Shown: piece by piece, positions 46,061 through 54,113 of the stretch
How positions within the stretch are numbered: the first letter of the stretch is position 1
Layout: the number at the start of each line of letters is the position of its first letter
Assembly (NCBI RefSeq): GCF_022213065.1
Contig: NZ_JAKLJA010000012.1
Span: 62,001 to 126,000 of the forward strand
Direction of reading: 5' to 3'
Source of the DNA: Paraburkholderia tagetis
Lineage (GTDB): Bacteria; Pseudomonadota; Gammaproteobacteria; Burkholderiales; Burkholderiaceae
DNA length: 64,000 nucleotides
Notes under the pieces: generated by a model
The model's input: only the letters and a program-made list of their open reading frames with translations
Databases searched by the model: none
What the model was told of the DNA's origin: nothing
Made by a program: the position numbers and the translations under genes

Positions 46061-47081
46061 GTTCGTGATCGATCAGGCAGAAGGCCTGCGACGGCTGCTC
46101 GCGCGCGAAGGCTCGCGCGTGATCGCCGTGGCGGGCGGCCCCGGCGCTCCCGGGCGCACGACCGTCGTGATCAATCTTGCGGCTGCGCTCACGGCCCAGG
46201 GCAAGGACGTGCTCGTCATCGACGAATGCCTCGGCCCGCGCTCGGTGAACGCGCAGCTCGGCGGCGTGCGCGGCGCGGGCAGCACCTCCGGCCGCTTTGC
46301 AGGAAGCCTCGCAGGCAACGTCGCCAGAAGCCTCGCAGATAACTTCGCGGCGGTGATGCGCGGGGAGATGGCGCTGGACGAAGCCGTGGGGCGCCATGCG
46401 CTCGGCTTCGGCGTGCTGGCCGCGCCGCGCGAGCCGCGCGCGCCGTACACGCAGGCGCAGATGAACGCGCAGTTGAGCAAAGTGCTGGCCGGTCCCGCCG
46501 ATTTCGTGCTGATCGACGCTCAACTCGACGCCGAAGGCGCGCTCTCGCCGCTCGCACTGCATGCGCACGACGTGCTGATCGTGATGCGCGTGGCCGCGCA
46601 GGCGATCACCGACGCCTACGCATGCATAAAGCGGCTGCATTTCGCGCACGCGATCGGCCAGTTCCGCGTACTCGCAAACCACGTGGCGAGCACCACCGAC
46701 GCGCAAGCCGCACTCGAGAATCTCGCGGACGTGGCGAGCCGCTACCTCACGGTGTCGCTCGAAAGCGCGGGCAGCGTGGCCGCCGACCCGCACATGCCGC
46801 GCGCGCTGCAACTGGCGCGCTGCATCGTCGATGCATTTCCGTCGACGGCCGCCGCGCGCGATTTTCGCCACGTGGCCGCCGAGTTGCCGCACTGGCCGAT
46901 GCGCCCCGCGCTTGCGGCCTCGGGCGACGCCCAGGCACTTCCGGCAAACGCGGCAAACCCGGCCAATTCAGCAGATTCATTCGTTTCATCGGTCACGGGC
47001 GTTCCATCCGCGCCTGCGCCGGCTCATGCGCGATGGCGGGCGGACCCGCCCGTGCAGCGCACGGCCCATCAGCACGCGTGA
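46053..47081 (+). CDS. flhG: flagellar number regulator FlhG (MinD/ParA-like), divergent P-loop
   Basis: Protein of 342 aa. FlhG-type MinD-like ATPases limit flagellar number and act on FlhF. N-terminus DQAEGLRRLL is typical of the family. The nucleotide loop reads AVAGGPGAPGRTTVVINLAA: both lysines of the deviant Walker A (KGGxGKT) are replaced, so ATP hydrolysis may be lost or altered. Other MinD-like parts are kept (GKDVLVIDECLGPRSVNAQL, FVLIDAQLDAEG). TTG at 46053 overlaps the flhF stop. An Ala/Pro-rich tail of about 55 residues ends the protein. Confidence 0.9.
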   Translation: MDKFVIDQAEGLRRLLAREGSRVIAVAGGPGAPGRTTVVINLAAALTAQGKDVLVIDECLGPRSVNAQLGGVRGAGSTSGRFAGSLAGNVARSLADNFAAVMRGEMALDEAVGRHALGFGVLAAPREPRAPYTQAQMNAQLSKVLAGPADFVLIDAQLDAEGALSPLALHAHDVLIVMRVAAQAITDAYACIKRLHFAHAIGQFRVLANHVASTTDAQAALENLADVASRYLTVSLESAGSVAADPHMPRALQLARCIVDAFPSTAAARDFRHVAAELPHWPMRPALAASGDAQALPANAANPANSADSFVSSVTGVPSAPAPAHARWRADPPVQRTAHQHA

Positions 47082-47099
47082 CGGACATAGGAGAGCCAG

Positions 47100-47831
47100 A
47101 TGTACAACGCTCAGGGAAAGATTTCGCAGGCCGCTGTGCTCGCGAAATACGCGCCGCTGGTACGGCGGCTGGGACTGCAACTCGTGGCGAAGATGCCGGC
47201 GAGCGTGGATCTCGACGACTTGATTCAGGCCGGCATGATCGGCTTGCTCGACGCGGCGAATCGCTACAAGGAAGACCAGGGCGCGCAGTTCGAGACTTAC
47301 GCGAGCCAGCGCATTCGCGGCGCGATGCTCGACGAACTGCGCAGCAACGACTGGCTGCCGCGCAGCCTGCGGCGCACCTCGCGCGAAGTGGAAAGCGCGG
47401 TGCATAAGGTGGAGCAGCGGCTTGGCCGCTCGGCGAGCGAAACCGAGATCGCCGAGCATTTGCAGATGCCGCTCGACGAGTTCCAGAGCATGTTGCAGGA
47501 CCTGCACGGCAGCCAGCTCATCTACTACGAGGACTTCGACCGCGCCGCCGACGACGAGCCGTTCCTCGACCGCTATTGCGTCGATCACTCGGACCCGCTC
47601 TCGGCGCTGCTCGACGACAGCCTGCGCGGCGCGCTGGTCGAAGCGATCGAGCGGCTGCCCGAGCGCGAGAAGCTGCTCATGTCGCTCTACTACGAGCGCG
47701 GCATGAACCTGCGCGAGATTGGTGCGGTGCTGGAGGTGAGCGAGTCGCGCGTGTGCCAGTTGCACAGCCAGGCCGTCGCGCGCCTGCGCGCGCGGCTGCG
47801 CGAGATGGCCTGGGCGGACACGGAGAATTAA
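47100..47831 (+). CDS. fliA: RNA polymerase sigma-28 factor FliA
   Basis: Sigma factor of 243 aa for late flagellar and chemotaxis genes. Region 2 (DLDDLIQAGMIGLLDAANRY, FETYASQRIRGAMLDELRS), region 3 (SREVESAVHKVEQRLGRS) and region 4 helix-turn-helix (MNLREIGAVLEVSESRVCQL) are all present. The ATG at 47100 follows GGAGAG. It lies 18 bp after flhG in the same operon. Its anti-sigma factor FlgM is encoded 0.9 kb away on the other strand. Matching promoters are visible before motA, ycgR, flgK and flgM. Confidence 0.97.
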   Translation: MYNAQGKISQAAVLAKYAPLVRRLGLQLVAKMPASVDLDDLIQAGMIGLLDAANRYKEDQGAQFETYASQRIRGAMLDELRSNDWLPRSLRRTSREVESAVHKVEQRLGRSASETEIAEHLQMPLDEFQSMLQDLHGSQLIYYEDFDRAADDEPFLDRYCVDHSDPLSALLDDSLRGALVEAIERLPEREKLLMSLYYERGMNLREIGAVLEVSESRVCQLHSQAVARLRARLREMAWADTEN

Positions 47832-47876
47832 TCATCAGGCGCGGCGCCGGGGTTTGGGCGCCCGACAGGGAGGGGA

Positions 47877-47908
47877 AGCCGGGGCGCGGGAGCGTCCCGG
47901 CTTTTTTT
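47877..47908 (+). terminator. intrinsic terminator of the flhF-flhG-fliA operon
   Basis: AGCCGGGGCGC pairs with GCGTCCCGGCT around GGGA, followed by a run of T. It starts 45 bases after the fliA stop codon. Confidence 0.9.
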
Positions 47909-48205
47909 GTTGTCGTGAGCGCGGCCTGAGGACTTTGCTGAGACGGCTTGCTACGCGACATTGAAACCTACATTGGCCGCTGCAATATTCAGAAGAAGGC
48001 AATATAAATCAATGGGTTGCGAGTCATTTTTGCGCCCGCCGATCCCTACATTCAACCGGACAATTCCAGTGCTCCGGACGTTCGCGGCGCACTCCCAGTG
48101 CACCCCCAGTGCACCCCACGCTGCGCCCCAAAACAAAAAAGCCGAAGCCCGCCCGCTTCGGCTTTCCAATCCCCCACCCAACCCCTCACCGCACAAAAAC
48201 CCCGC
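47909..48205. other. convergent intergenic region between fliA and flgN
   Basis: No supported gene between the fliA terminator and the flgN stop codon. It is locally AT-richer around 47975-48060 and then has direct CCCAGTGCACC duplications around 48090-48120. Frames reading through it are Pro/Thr-rich and unlike coding sequence. Confidence 0.5.
48134..48165 (-). terminator. intrinsic terminator of flgM-flgN
   Basis: On the minus strand, AAAGCCGAAGC pairs with GCTTCGGCTTT around a 6-base loop and is followed by a T run (plus-strand A run at 48134-48140). It lies 40 bases after the flgN stop. Confidence 0.9.
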
Positions 48206-48652
48206 CTACAACCCAAACGCCGGCAACCGTCCATCCGGCCCATACAACATCGACCCACCGCCACCCGTTTCACCACGCAGGATCGCGAGCGCCCGGCGGT
48301 TATGTTCCATGCGCGTGCGGATCATCATGCCGATCGTGAGGTTCTGGCGGCGCGCGCGCTCGGTCGAGCCCTTGAGCAGCGCCCATTGACCCGCGAGCCG
48401 CGCGTCGCCGTCGCAGGCCATCTCGATGCCTTTGCGTCCGCCCGGCAGGCCGAGCCCGGCCAGTTGCGCGTCGCGCGCCTTCTCAAGCCCCGCGAGACGC
48501 TGCGTGAGCGTCGCCTTCTCTTCGACGATGCGCGGCAGCGTGCCGATGCCGTCCGCCGTCGTGAGCGCCTTCTCCTCGAAGGCGAGCAGCGAGGCGAACG
48601 CCTCAACCGCGGCGTGTTCGTCGATCAATGTGGCGAGAAGCGCGTCTTTCAT
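48206..48652 (-). CDS. flgN: flagellar export chaperone FlgN
   Basis: All-helical protein of 148 aa. FlgN holds the hook-filament junction proteins FlgK and FlgL for export; both are encoded near the right end of the window. The N-terminal IDEHAAVEAFASLLAFEEKAL is the typical FlgN start, and long amphipathic helices follow. It lies 75 bp after flgM on the same strand and has its own terminator downstream. Confidence 0.92.
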   Translation of the reverse strand: MKDALLATLIDEHAAVEAFASLLAFEEKALTTADGIGTLPRIVEEKATLTQRLAGLEKARDAQLAGLGLPGGRKGIEMACDGDARLAGQWALLKGSTERARRQNLTIGMMIRTRMEHNRRALAILRGETGGGGSMLYGPDGRLPAFGL

Positions 48653-48727
48653 CGGGGACCACCTGAAAATGCGGATTGCGGGCCGGCGCGTGCCGCGGTG
48701 CTCCCGCGCCCGTGCCCGCCTGTGCTG

Positions 48728-49078
48728 TTAGCCGCCCGAGGCCGGCTTGAGCAGGCCGCGCGCGGTTTCGATAATGCCGTCGGCGATCTTGCCGGCGTCG
48801 ATTTGCAGCGTGCCGTTCTTGATGGCGTCCTTGATCGACTGGACCTGACCCATGTCGATGTCGGCGGCGCCGCTCGCTGCGAGCGAGCGCAGCGAGGAGG
48901 AAAGCGACGAAAGACTCACGTTGGCATCTCCGCTGGTGCCCGATGCAATGGCGCTCGATGCGGCGCCGGATGCCGTGCCGCTGGCGCCCAGCGCGCTCGC
49001 GGATTCGCCTTGCTGAGTGCGCGCCGGGCCATCCTGGAGCGAGCGCGCGTCGTTGCGAGGGGAGGGGTCGATTTTCAC
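48728..49078 (-). CDS. flgM: anti-sigma-28 factor FlgM
   Basis: Protein of 116 aa that binds FliA until it is exported through the finished hook-basal body. The N-terminal half is disordered, Ser/Ala-rich. The C-terminal half has the FliA-binding helices (VSLSSLSSSLRSLA, IKDAIKNGTLQIDAGKIADG). GTG at 49078 (MKIDPSPRND) is preferred to ATG at 49117 because AGGAAG lies 7 bases before it and the start matches FlgM homologues. A FliA-type promoter lies just upstream, suggesting feedback. Confidence 0.95.
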   Translation of the reverse strand: MKIDPSPRNDARSLQDGPARTQQGESASALGASGTASGAASSAIASGTSGDANVSLSSLSSSLRSLAASGAADIDMGQVQSIKDAIKNGTLQIDAGKIADGIIETARGLLKPASGG

Positions 49079-49107
49079 GATATGGCTTCCTGATCCGTAT
49101 GGCCTTG

Positions 49108-49135
49108 ATAACGGCAACGGCTCGCGCGAACTTTA
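49108..49135 (-). promoter_or_regulatory. FliA-type promoter for flgM-flgN
   Basis: On the minus strand: TAAAGTTC, 12 bases, GCCGTTAT. The -35 fits 7 of 8 and the -10 fits 6 of 8 positions of the sigma-28 consensus, with one base more than the usual spacer of 11. It lies 30 bases before the flgM start. Confidence 0.6.
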
Positions 49136-49278
49136 GCGCGAAAATCCTGCCGTTACATGCTGTTACGTATCCTTGCGCCCACTGCCGCCCCCTCCGCCAC
49201 ACCTTCGCCACACCGCGTTTTCCGAGCTTTCCCCGATCCGCGAGGTTTCCAGAATCCGCGGTTTCCAGGACTCGCGCC

Positions 49279-50679
49279 CTAAATTTGCACCTGCACCGTT
49301 GCGGCGTCTTTCACGACACCGCTGATGATCTGCCCGCCGGCTGTGCGCACGCGCACCATCTGGCCGGGCGCGGCGTTGTTGAGCACGCTGCCTTCCGAGG
49401 AAATCGTGAAGTTCGAGCCCACGGCGATCACCTTGACCGTCTGGCCGATCACCACCGAGGAGGCGCTGCGCAGCATGTCCGTGCGCAGCGGCAGGCCTGC
49501 CGTGATGCGCGCGAGCGCGACCGCGCCATTGGCTTGCGTGGGATCGGTGATGATGGTTCGCGGCAGGCTCGCGAGGTCGCCCTCGCGCGGCGCGAAGTCG
49601 GCGGCGGAGAGCGTCTGGCCCGCGTCGACTTGGCGGGCGGCCACGTAATAAGTGATGTCGACGGCCACGCGCCCCACCACGTAGAGCGTCCACGGCTTCG
49701 CGCCGACGCAGCGCACGCCCACGGTCGTGCGGCCCCACATGCGCGCGCCGGGCGGCATGAAGGGCTCGAGCGCGGCGCAGGCGGCGAGGCCGCGCGGGAA
49801 GACCGTCCCGACCGTGATGCTCACCTTGCCCGGCAAGCCCGCTGATTGCTGCTGGAGGAAGGCGAGCGCGGTGGCGCGGATGCGCTCGCCGTCTTCCTGG
49901 CCGGCCGGTATTTGCGCGGTCTGGCCGTAGGCCACGGCGCTGATGCTTGCGGCGGGCGAAGGACGGGCGGCAACAGTCGGCGCACGCGTTTCCGGCGCAC
50001 GCGACACCGGCACGGCGGGCAGTCTTGCGGCGCCAGCCGGCGCGGCGGTTTCGACGACGACGGGCGCAACGGCGCGCGACGGCGTGACGACGTTCACGCG
50101 CATCGGCTGCACGGCGCGCGCTAGAGCGGGACGCATCGCGGGCGTTGCCGGTACGCCAGGTGTACCAGGTGCGCCCGGCGCGGGAATCGTGACGATCTCG
50201 GGCGTCGCCGCTTCGGCTGTACGTCCGCGCTCGCCGGGCCCGGGGATCGTGATCATGCCCGGCTGGCTTTGCGCTTGCGCCAGCTCTTGTTGCCGGTTTA
50301 GTGCATCGCTTTGCGCGCCGCGCGCGAGCATGGCCGCGTTCTGCGCATAGGCGTTTGCGTTGATGTTGGCGTTGGCGTTGACGTTGCCATTGACCGAGGC
50401 CCCCATCGAGCCGGCACCGCCGCCCGGCTTCGCCTTGCTCGCCTGGGCGAGCATCGCGTTCATCTGCGCGGCGTCCGAGCCCGCGCGATCGCCGGGCCCC
50501 GCAATATAGATCTGCTGATCTGGCGCTTCGCTTTGCGCGTGCGCCGCGCCGCTCAGGGTCAATGCGGCGGCGACGCCCAGCGCCGCAAGCGCGGGAGCCA
50601 GCGCGCGCATGGCCGAACCTCGGTGCGCGCGGCTCGCCGCTGCCGCGCGGCGCGCGCGCAAGGGGGCTGTCTGCGGCAT
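49279..50679 (-). CDS. flgA: P-ring assembly chaperone FlgA with long N-terminal extension
   Basis: Periplasmic chaperone for FlgI of 466 aa; E. coli FlgA has 219. A signal peptide (LGVAAALTLSGAAHAQ) is followed by about 220 residues rich in Ala, Pro, Asn and Gln, including alternating Asn-Ala repeats near residues 105-120. The conserved FlgA part begins near residue 240 and ends with the SAF domain (AGQTLSAADFAPREGDLASL, VIGQTVKVIAVGSNFTISSE). The ATG at 50679 follows GGAGAACGACG. It is divergent from flgB and separated from flgM by 200 bp. Confidence 0.93.
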   Translation of the reverse strand: MPQTAPLRARRAAAASRAHRGSAMRALAPALAALGVAAALTLSGAAHAQSEAPDQQIYIAGPGDRAGSDAAQMNAMLAQASKAKPGGGAGSMGASVNGNVNANANINANAYAQNAAMLARGAQSDALNRQQELAQAQSQPGMITIPGPGERGRTAEAATPEIVTIPAPGAPGTPGVPATPAMRPALARAVQPMRVNVVTPSRAVAPVVVETAAPAGAARLPAVPVSRAPETRAPTVAARPSPAASISAVAYGQTAQIPAGQEDGERIRATALAFLQQQSAGLPGKVSITVGTVFPRGLAACAALEPFMPPGARMWGRTTVGVRCVGAKPWTLYVVGRVAVDITYYVAARQVDAGQTLSAADFAPREGDLASLPRTIITDPTQANGAVALARITAGLPLRTDMLRSASSVVIGQTVKVIAVGSNFTISSEGSVLNNAAPGQMVRVRTAGGQIISGVVKDAATVQVQI

Positions 50680-50745
50680 CGTCGTTCTCCATTCATTGCA
50701 TTGACACGCCTCGCATTCTAGGCGGCGCACCCTGCGCGCTTGCGT

Positions 50746-50775
50746 CGAATAGAGGGGGCCTTTACCGGCTATTCG
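50746..50775. promoter_or_regulatory. inverted repeat in the flgA/flgB divergent promoter, candidate FlhDC-type box
   Basis: CGAATAG (50746-50752) and CTATTCG (50769-50775) face each other across 16 bases, midway between the divergent flgA and flgB starts. In enterics FlhDC binds inverted AAATAG-type half-sites in this same promoter. The match is partial and untested. Confidence 0.4.
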
Positions 50776-50917
50776 TCCGATTGGTTCTTGCCAGCCACGC
50801 CTAACATTCGTCTCCATGCGAAAAGGCCTTTGCGCCTTGCCCGGTTGCCGGATGCGCAATGCATGCGCTCATGCGCGCCCCGCGCAGCCCCTCATTTCGA
50901 GTCACGGAGAACGCCCG

Positions 50918-51478
50918 ATGCTGGACAAACTCGACGCCGAATTCGCCTTTGGCCGCGAAGCGCTCGATGTGCGCGCAACGCGCCAGGCGTTGCTGTCCTC
51001 GAACATCGCGAACGCCGATACGCCGGGCTACCGGGCACGCGATGTCGATTTTTCGGCTTCGCTCGCGGGTGCGCTCAAACAGGCGGGCGCGGCCACGCCG
51101 GGCGTCGCTACGTCGGGCGTCGCTACGCCGGGCGCTTCCGCCGCAACGGGTGCAGCGGGTGGAGCCCGCGGCAACTTCCAGCCGCTCGCGCTGGCGCAGC
51201 CTGCCGGCGTGACGAGCGGCATGTCGATGGCCGCGACCGAGGCGGGCCACATGGGCGGCAACGCGAAGCTGATCCCGACCGGCGGCCCGGCGGACACCTA
51301 CAAAAGCCCGGTGATGTACCGCATCCCGACGCAGCCCGCGCTCGACGGCAACACCGTCGATCTCGACACCGAGCGCGTGCAGTTCGCCGACAACGCGCTG
51401 CACTTCGAGTCGGGCATGACGGTGCTTTCGCAACAGATCAAGACGATGCTCTCGGCGATCCAGTCGGGTTCGAGCTGA
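50918..51478 (+). CDS. flgB: flagellar proximal rod protein FlgB
   Basis: Rod protein of 186 aa; E. coli FlgB has 138. The rod motif is present near the N-terminus (LLSSNIANADTPGYRARDVDF) and the C-terminal helix TVLSQQIKTMLSAIQSG matches. The extra length is a Gly/Ala/Thr-rich insert at about residues 52-85 with repeats of the type GVAT(P/S). The ATG at 50918 (MLDKLDAEFAF) follows CGGAGAACG. It is the first gene of the flgB-flgI operon. Confidence 0.95.
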   Translation: MLDKLDAEFAFGREALDVRATRQALLSSNIANADTPGYRARDVDFSASLAGALKQAGAATPGVATSGVATPGASAATGAAGGARGNFQPLALAQPAGVTSGMSMAATEAGHMGGNAKLIPTGGPADTYKSPVMYRIPTQPALDGNTVDLDTERVQFADNALHFESGMTVLSQQIKTMLSAIQSGSS

Positions 51479-51532
51479 CACAAACGTTAAGCAGGCAAAG
51501 ACGCAATAGCCATCCGAAAGGACAACGAAACC

Positions 51533-51958
51533 ATGCCATCCCTGATGAATATCTTCAGCGTTGCGGGCTCCGCCATGTCGGCGGAGTCGCAGCGCCTGAA
51601 CGTGACGGCGTCCAATCTCGCCAACGCCGACAGCACGACCGGCCCCGACGGCCAGCCCTACAAGGCCAAGCAGGTCGTGTTCGCGGTCAACCCGCTCGGC
51701 GGCGCGCACACCGCGTCGGGCCAGCAGGTGGGCGGCGTGAAAGTGACGGGCGTGATCGACGATCCGACGCCCATGAAGCAGAGCTACGAGCCCGACAACC
51801 CCGCGGCGGATGCCAATGGCTACGTCACGATGCCGAACGTGGACCCGGTGCAGGAGATGGTGAACATGATCTCGGCCTCGCGCTCGTATCAAGCCAACAT
51901 CGAAACCCTGAACACCGCCAAGACGCTGATGCTCAAGACGCTGACCATCGGCACCTGA
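51533..51958 (+). CDS. flgC: flagellar proximal rod protein FlgC
   Basis: Rod protein of 141 aa, normal length. N-terminal LNVTASNLANADSTTG and C-terminal QEMVNMISASRSYQANIETL are the two conserved ends that pack as a coiled coil in the rod. The ATG at 51533 follows AAAGGACAACG. The stop codon lies inside a 13-base direct duplication. Confidence 0.97.
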   Translation: MPSLMNIFSVAGSAMSAESQRLNVTASNLANADSTTGPDGQPYKAKQVVFAVNPLGGAHTASGQQVGGVKVTGVIDDPTPMKQSYEPDNPAADANGYVTMPNVDPVQEMVNMISASRSYQANIETLNTAKTLMLKTLTIGT

Positions 51959-51974
51959 GCGTCGGCACCTGAGC
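51948..51974 (+). repeat. 13-base duplication over the flgC stop codon
   Basis: TCGGCACCTGAGC occurs at 51948-51960 and again at 51962-51974. The first copy contains the flgC stop; the second is non-coding. It looks like a recent slippage event. Confidence 0.75.
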
Positions 51975-51994
51975 AGCGCTGCGCGAGAACGGGA

Positions 51995-52033
51995 CATCGC
52001 GCAACACCGCGCAACATCGAGCAACACCGAGCG
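51995..52033 (+). repeat. 10-base tandem repeat between flgC and flgD
   Basis: Four tandem copies of CA(T/C)CG(C/A)GCAA, the last one incomplete, in the 92-bp gap between flgC and flgD. Confidence 0.75.
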
Positions 52034-52050
52034 TATCCGAGGAGAACGCG

Positions 52051-52779
52051 TTGACCTCCAGCAACACCACCATCGGCGGCAGCTCCGCCACCGTGTCGCA
52101 GCAACTGCTCGACACCATGAACCCGTCGGCCGCATCGGGCACGTCGGGCGCTTCGGGCAAATCCTCGACGAGCGGCACGAGCGGCAGCGATCTGCAAAAC
52201 ACCTTCCTGCAACTGCTCGTCACGCAGTTGAAGAACCAGGATCCGACCAATCCGATGGACAGCTCGCAGATGACCTCGCAGCTCGCGCAGATCAACACGG
52301 TCACGGGCATCCAGCAGCTCAACACGTCGCTCTCGTCGTTGTCGACGCAACTTTCGGCGGGCCAGAACGCGCAGGCCGCGCTGCTGATCGGCTCGACCGT
52401 GCTCGCGCCGGGCAACAGCATGACGGTGGCGAGCGGCGCGGCGCCGCAACTGGGCGTGACGCTGCCCTCGGCGGCCTCGGACGTGAAGCTCACGATCACC
52501 AACGCGGCGGGCCAGGTCGTCAACACGCTCGATCTCGGCGCGCAGTCGGCGGGCACGGTGCCCATCACCTGGAACGGCACCGACGCGGCGGGCAACGCCG
52601 TCGCCGACGGCACCTACACGGTGAGCGCGAGCGCGACCGTCAACGGCCAGGCCGGCACGGCCACGGCGCTCGTCGCGAGCAAGGTGCAGGCCGTGATCCA
52701 GCAATCGGACGGCGGCGCGAGCCTCTCGCTCGCCAACGGCAAGACGGTCTCGCTCTCGGGCGTGGCCGGCATTCTCTGA
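52051..52779 (+). CDS. flgD: flagellar hook cap/scaffold protein FlgD
   Basis: Hook assembly scaffold of 242 aa. The conserved N-terminal part is TFLQLLVTQLKNQDPTNPMD followed by TSQLAQINTVTGIQQLN. The C-terminal beta domain includes the FLgD Ig-like segment (ITWNGTDAAGNAVADGTYTV). The start is TTG at 52051 behind GGAGAACGCG. Confidence 0.96.
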   Translation: MTSSNTTIGGSSATVSQQLLDTMNPSAASGTSGASGKSSTSGTSGSDLQNTFLQLLVTQLKNQDPTNPMDSSQMTSQLAQINTVTGIQQLNTSLSSLSTQLSAGQNAQAALLIGSTVLAPGNSMTVASGAAPQLGVTLPSAASDVKLTITNAAGQVVNTLDLGAQSAGTVPITWNGTDAAGNAVADGTYTVSASATVNGQAGTATALVASKVQAVIQQSDGGASLSLANGKTVSLSGVAGIL

Positions 52780-52810
52780 ACCAGACAAGACACACGCGGA
52801 GTAGACACTC

Positions 52811-54064
52811 ATGGGCTACCAGCAAGGATTGAGCGGCCTCGCCGCTGCGTCGAACGATCTCGACGTCATCGGCAACAACATTGCCAACGCGAACACGGTG
52901 GGCTTCAAGCAGAGCACGGCGCAGTTCGCGGACGTCTATGCGAATACCGTCGCCACCTCGGTCAACACGCAGATCGGCCTGGGCGCGGCGCTCTCGCAAG
53001 TACAGCAGAACTTCTCGCAAGGCACGATCACCACGACCGGCCAGGCGCTCGACGTCGCCATCAACGGCAACGGCTTCTTCCAGATGTCGAACAACGGCAC
53101 CGTCACCTATTCGCGCAATGGCGTGTTCCAGCTCAACAAGGACGGCTATATCACCGACGCGGCGGGTAACGACCTGATGGGCTACGCGGCCGGCACGAAC
53201 AGCGTCGTGAACTCGGCGCAGACGGTGCCGCTTCAGGTGCCCACGACCAATATCTCGCCGGTCACGACGAGCAGCATCACGGCCCAGTTGAACCTGAACG
53301 CGCAGTCCACCGTGCCCACGGCCACGCCGTTCGACGCCACCAATTCGAACACCTACAACTACTCGACGTCGATCACGGCCTACGACTCGCTCGGCGGCAC
53401 GCAGCAGATCAACATGTATTTCGTGAAGGGCGGCGTGGACGCGAGCGGCAACCAGCAATGGAGCGTCTATTCGGGCGCGGCGGGCGCCGTGCCGTCCACG
53501 GCCGCGGGCACGATGACGTTCGACAACACCGGCAAGCTCATGGGCACGGCCGACGCGTCGGGCACGGCGACCTCGCTCGGCCAGATTCCCATCACGATCA
53601 ACCCGACCGACGGCTCGAAGACGAACCAGGCGATCACGCTGAACTTCACCGGCACGACGCAGTACGGCAGCGCCAACGGCGTGAACAACCTCGCGCAGGA
53701 CGGCTACGCGAGCGGCACGCTCTCGAACTTCACGATCGGCTCGGACGGCACCATCACCGGCAACTATTCGAACGGTCAGACCAAGACGCTCGGCCAGGTC
53801 GTGCTCGCCAACTTCAACAATCCGAACGGCCTGTTGAACCTCGGCGGCAACCAGTTCCAGCAAACGTCCGCCTCGGGCGTGCCGCAGGTCTCCACGCCCG
53901 GCAGCACCAACCACGGCTCGCTCACGGGCGGCGCGGTGGAGTCGTCGAACGTCGACCTCACGAACCAGCTCGTCGACCTGATCACGGCGCAGCGCAACTA
54001 TCAGGCGAACGCGCAGACCATCAAGACGCAGCAGACCGTCGACCAGACGCTGCTGCAGATGTAA
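52811..54064 (+). CDS. flgE: flagellar hook protein FlgE
   Basis: Hook protein of 417 aa. N-terminus MGYQQGLSGLAAASNDLDVI and GNNIANANTVGFKQS are canonical, and the C-terminal VDLTNQLVDLITAQRNYQAN ends with QTVDQTLLQM. The central Thr/Asn/Gly-rich domains form the outer hook surface. The ATG at 52811 is 31 bp after flgD. Confidence 0.97.
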   Translation: MGYQQGLSGLAAASNDLDVIGNNIANANTVGFKQSTAQFADVYANTVATSVNTQIGLGAALSQVQQNFSQGTITTTGQALDVAINGNGFFQMSNNGTVTYSRNGVFQLNKDGYITDAAGNDLMGYAAGTNSVVNSAQTVPLQVPTTNISPVTTSSITAQLNLNAQSTVPTATPFDATNSNTYNYSTSITAYDSLGGTQQINMYFVKGGVDASGNQQWSVYSGAAGAVPSTAAGTMTFDNTGKLMGTADASGTATSLGQIPITINPTDGSKTNQAITLNFTGTTQYGSANGVNNLAQDGYASGTLSNFTIGSDGTITGNYSNGQTKTLGQVVLANFNNPNGLLNLGGNQFQQTSASGVPQVSTPGSTNHGSLTGGAVESSNVDLTNQLVDLITAQRNYQANAQTIKTQQTVDQTLLQM

Positions 54065-54113
54065 GCACGCAGAGCACGCAGGCGCACTCCTTTTTTAAGG
54101 CACCGGGCACATC

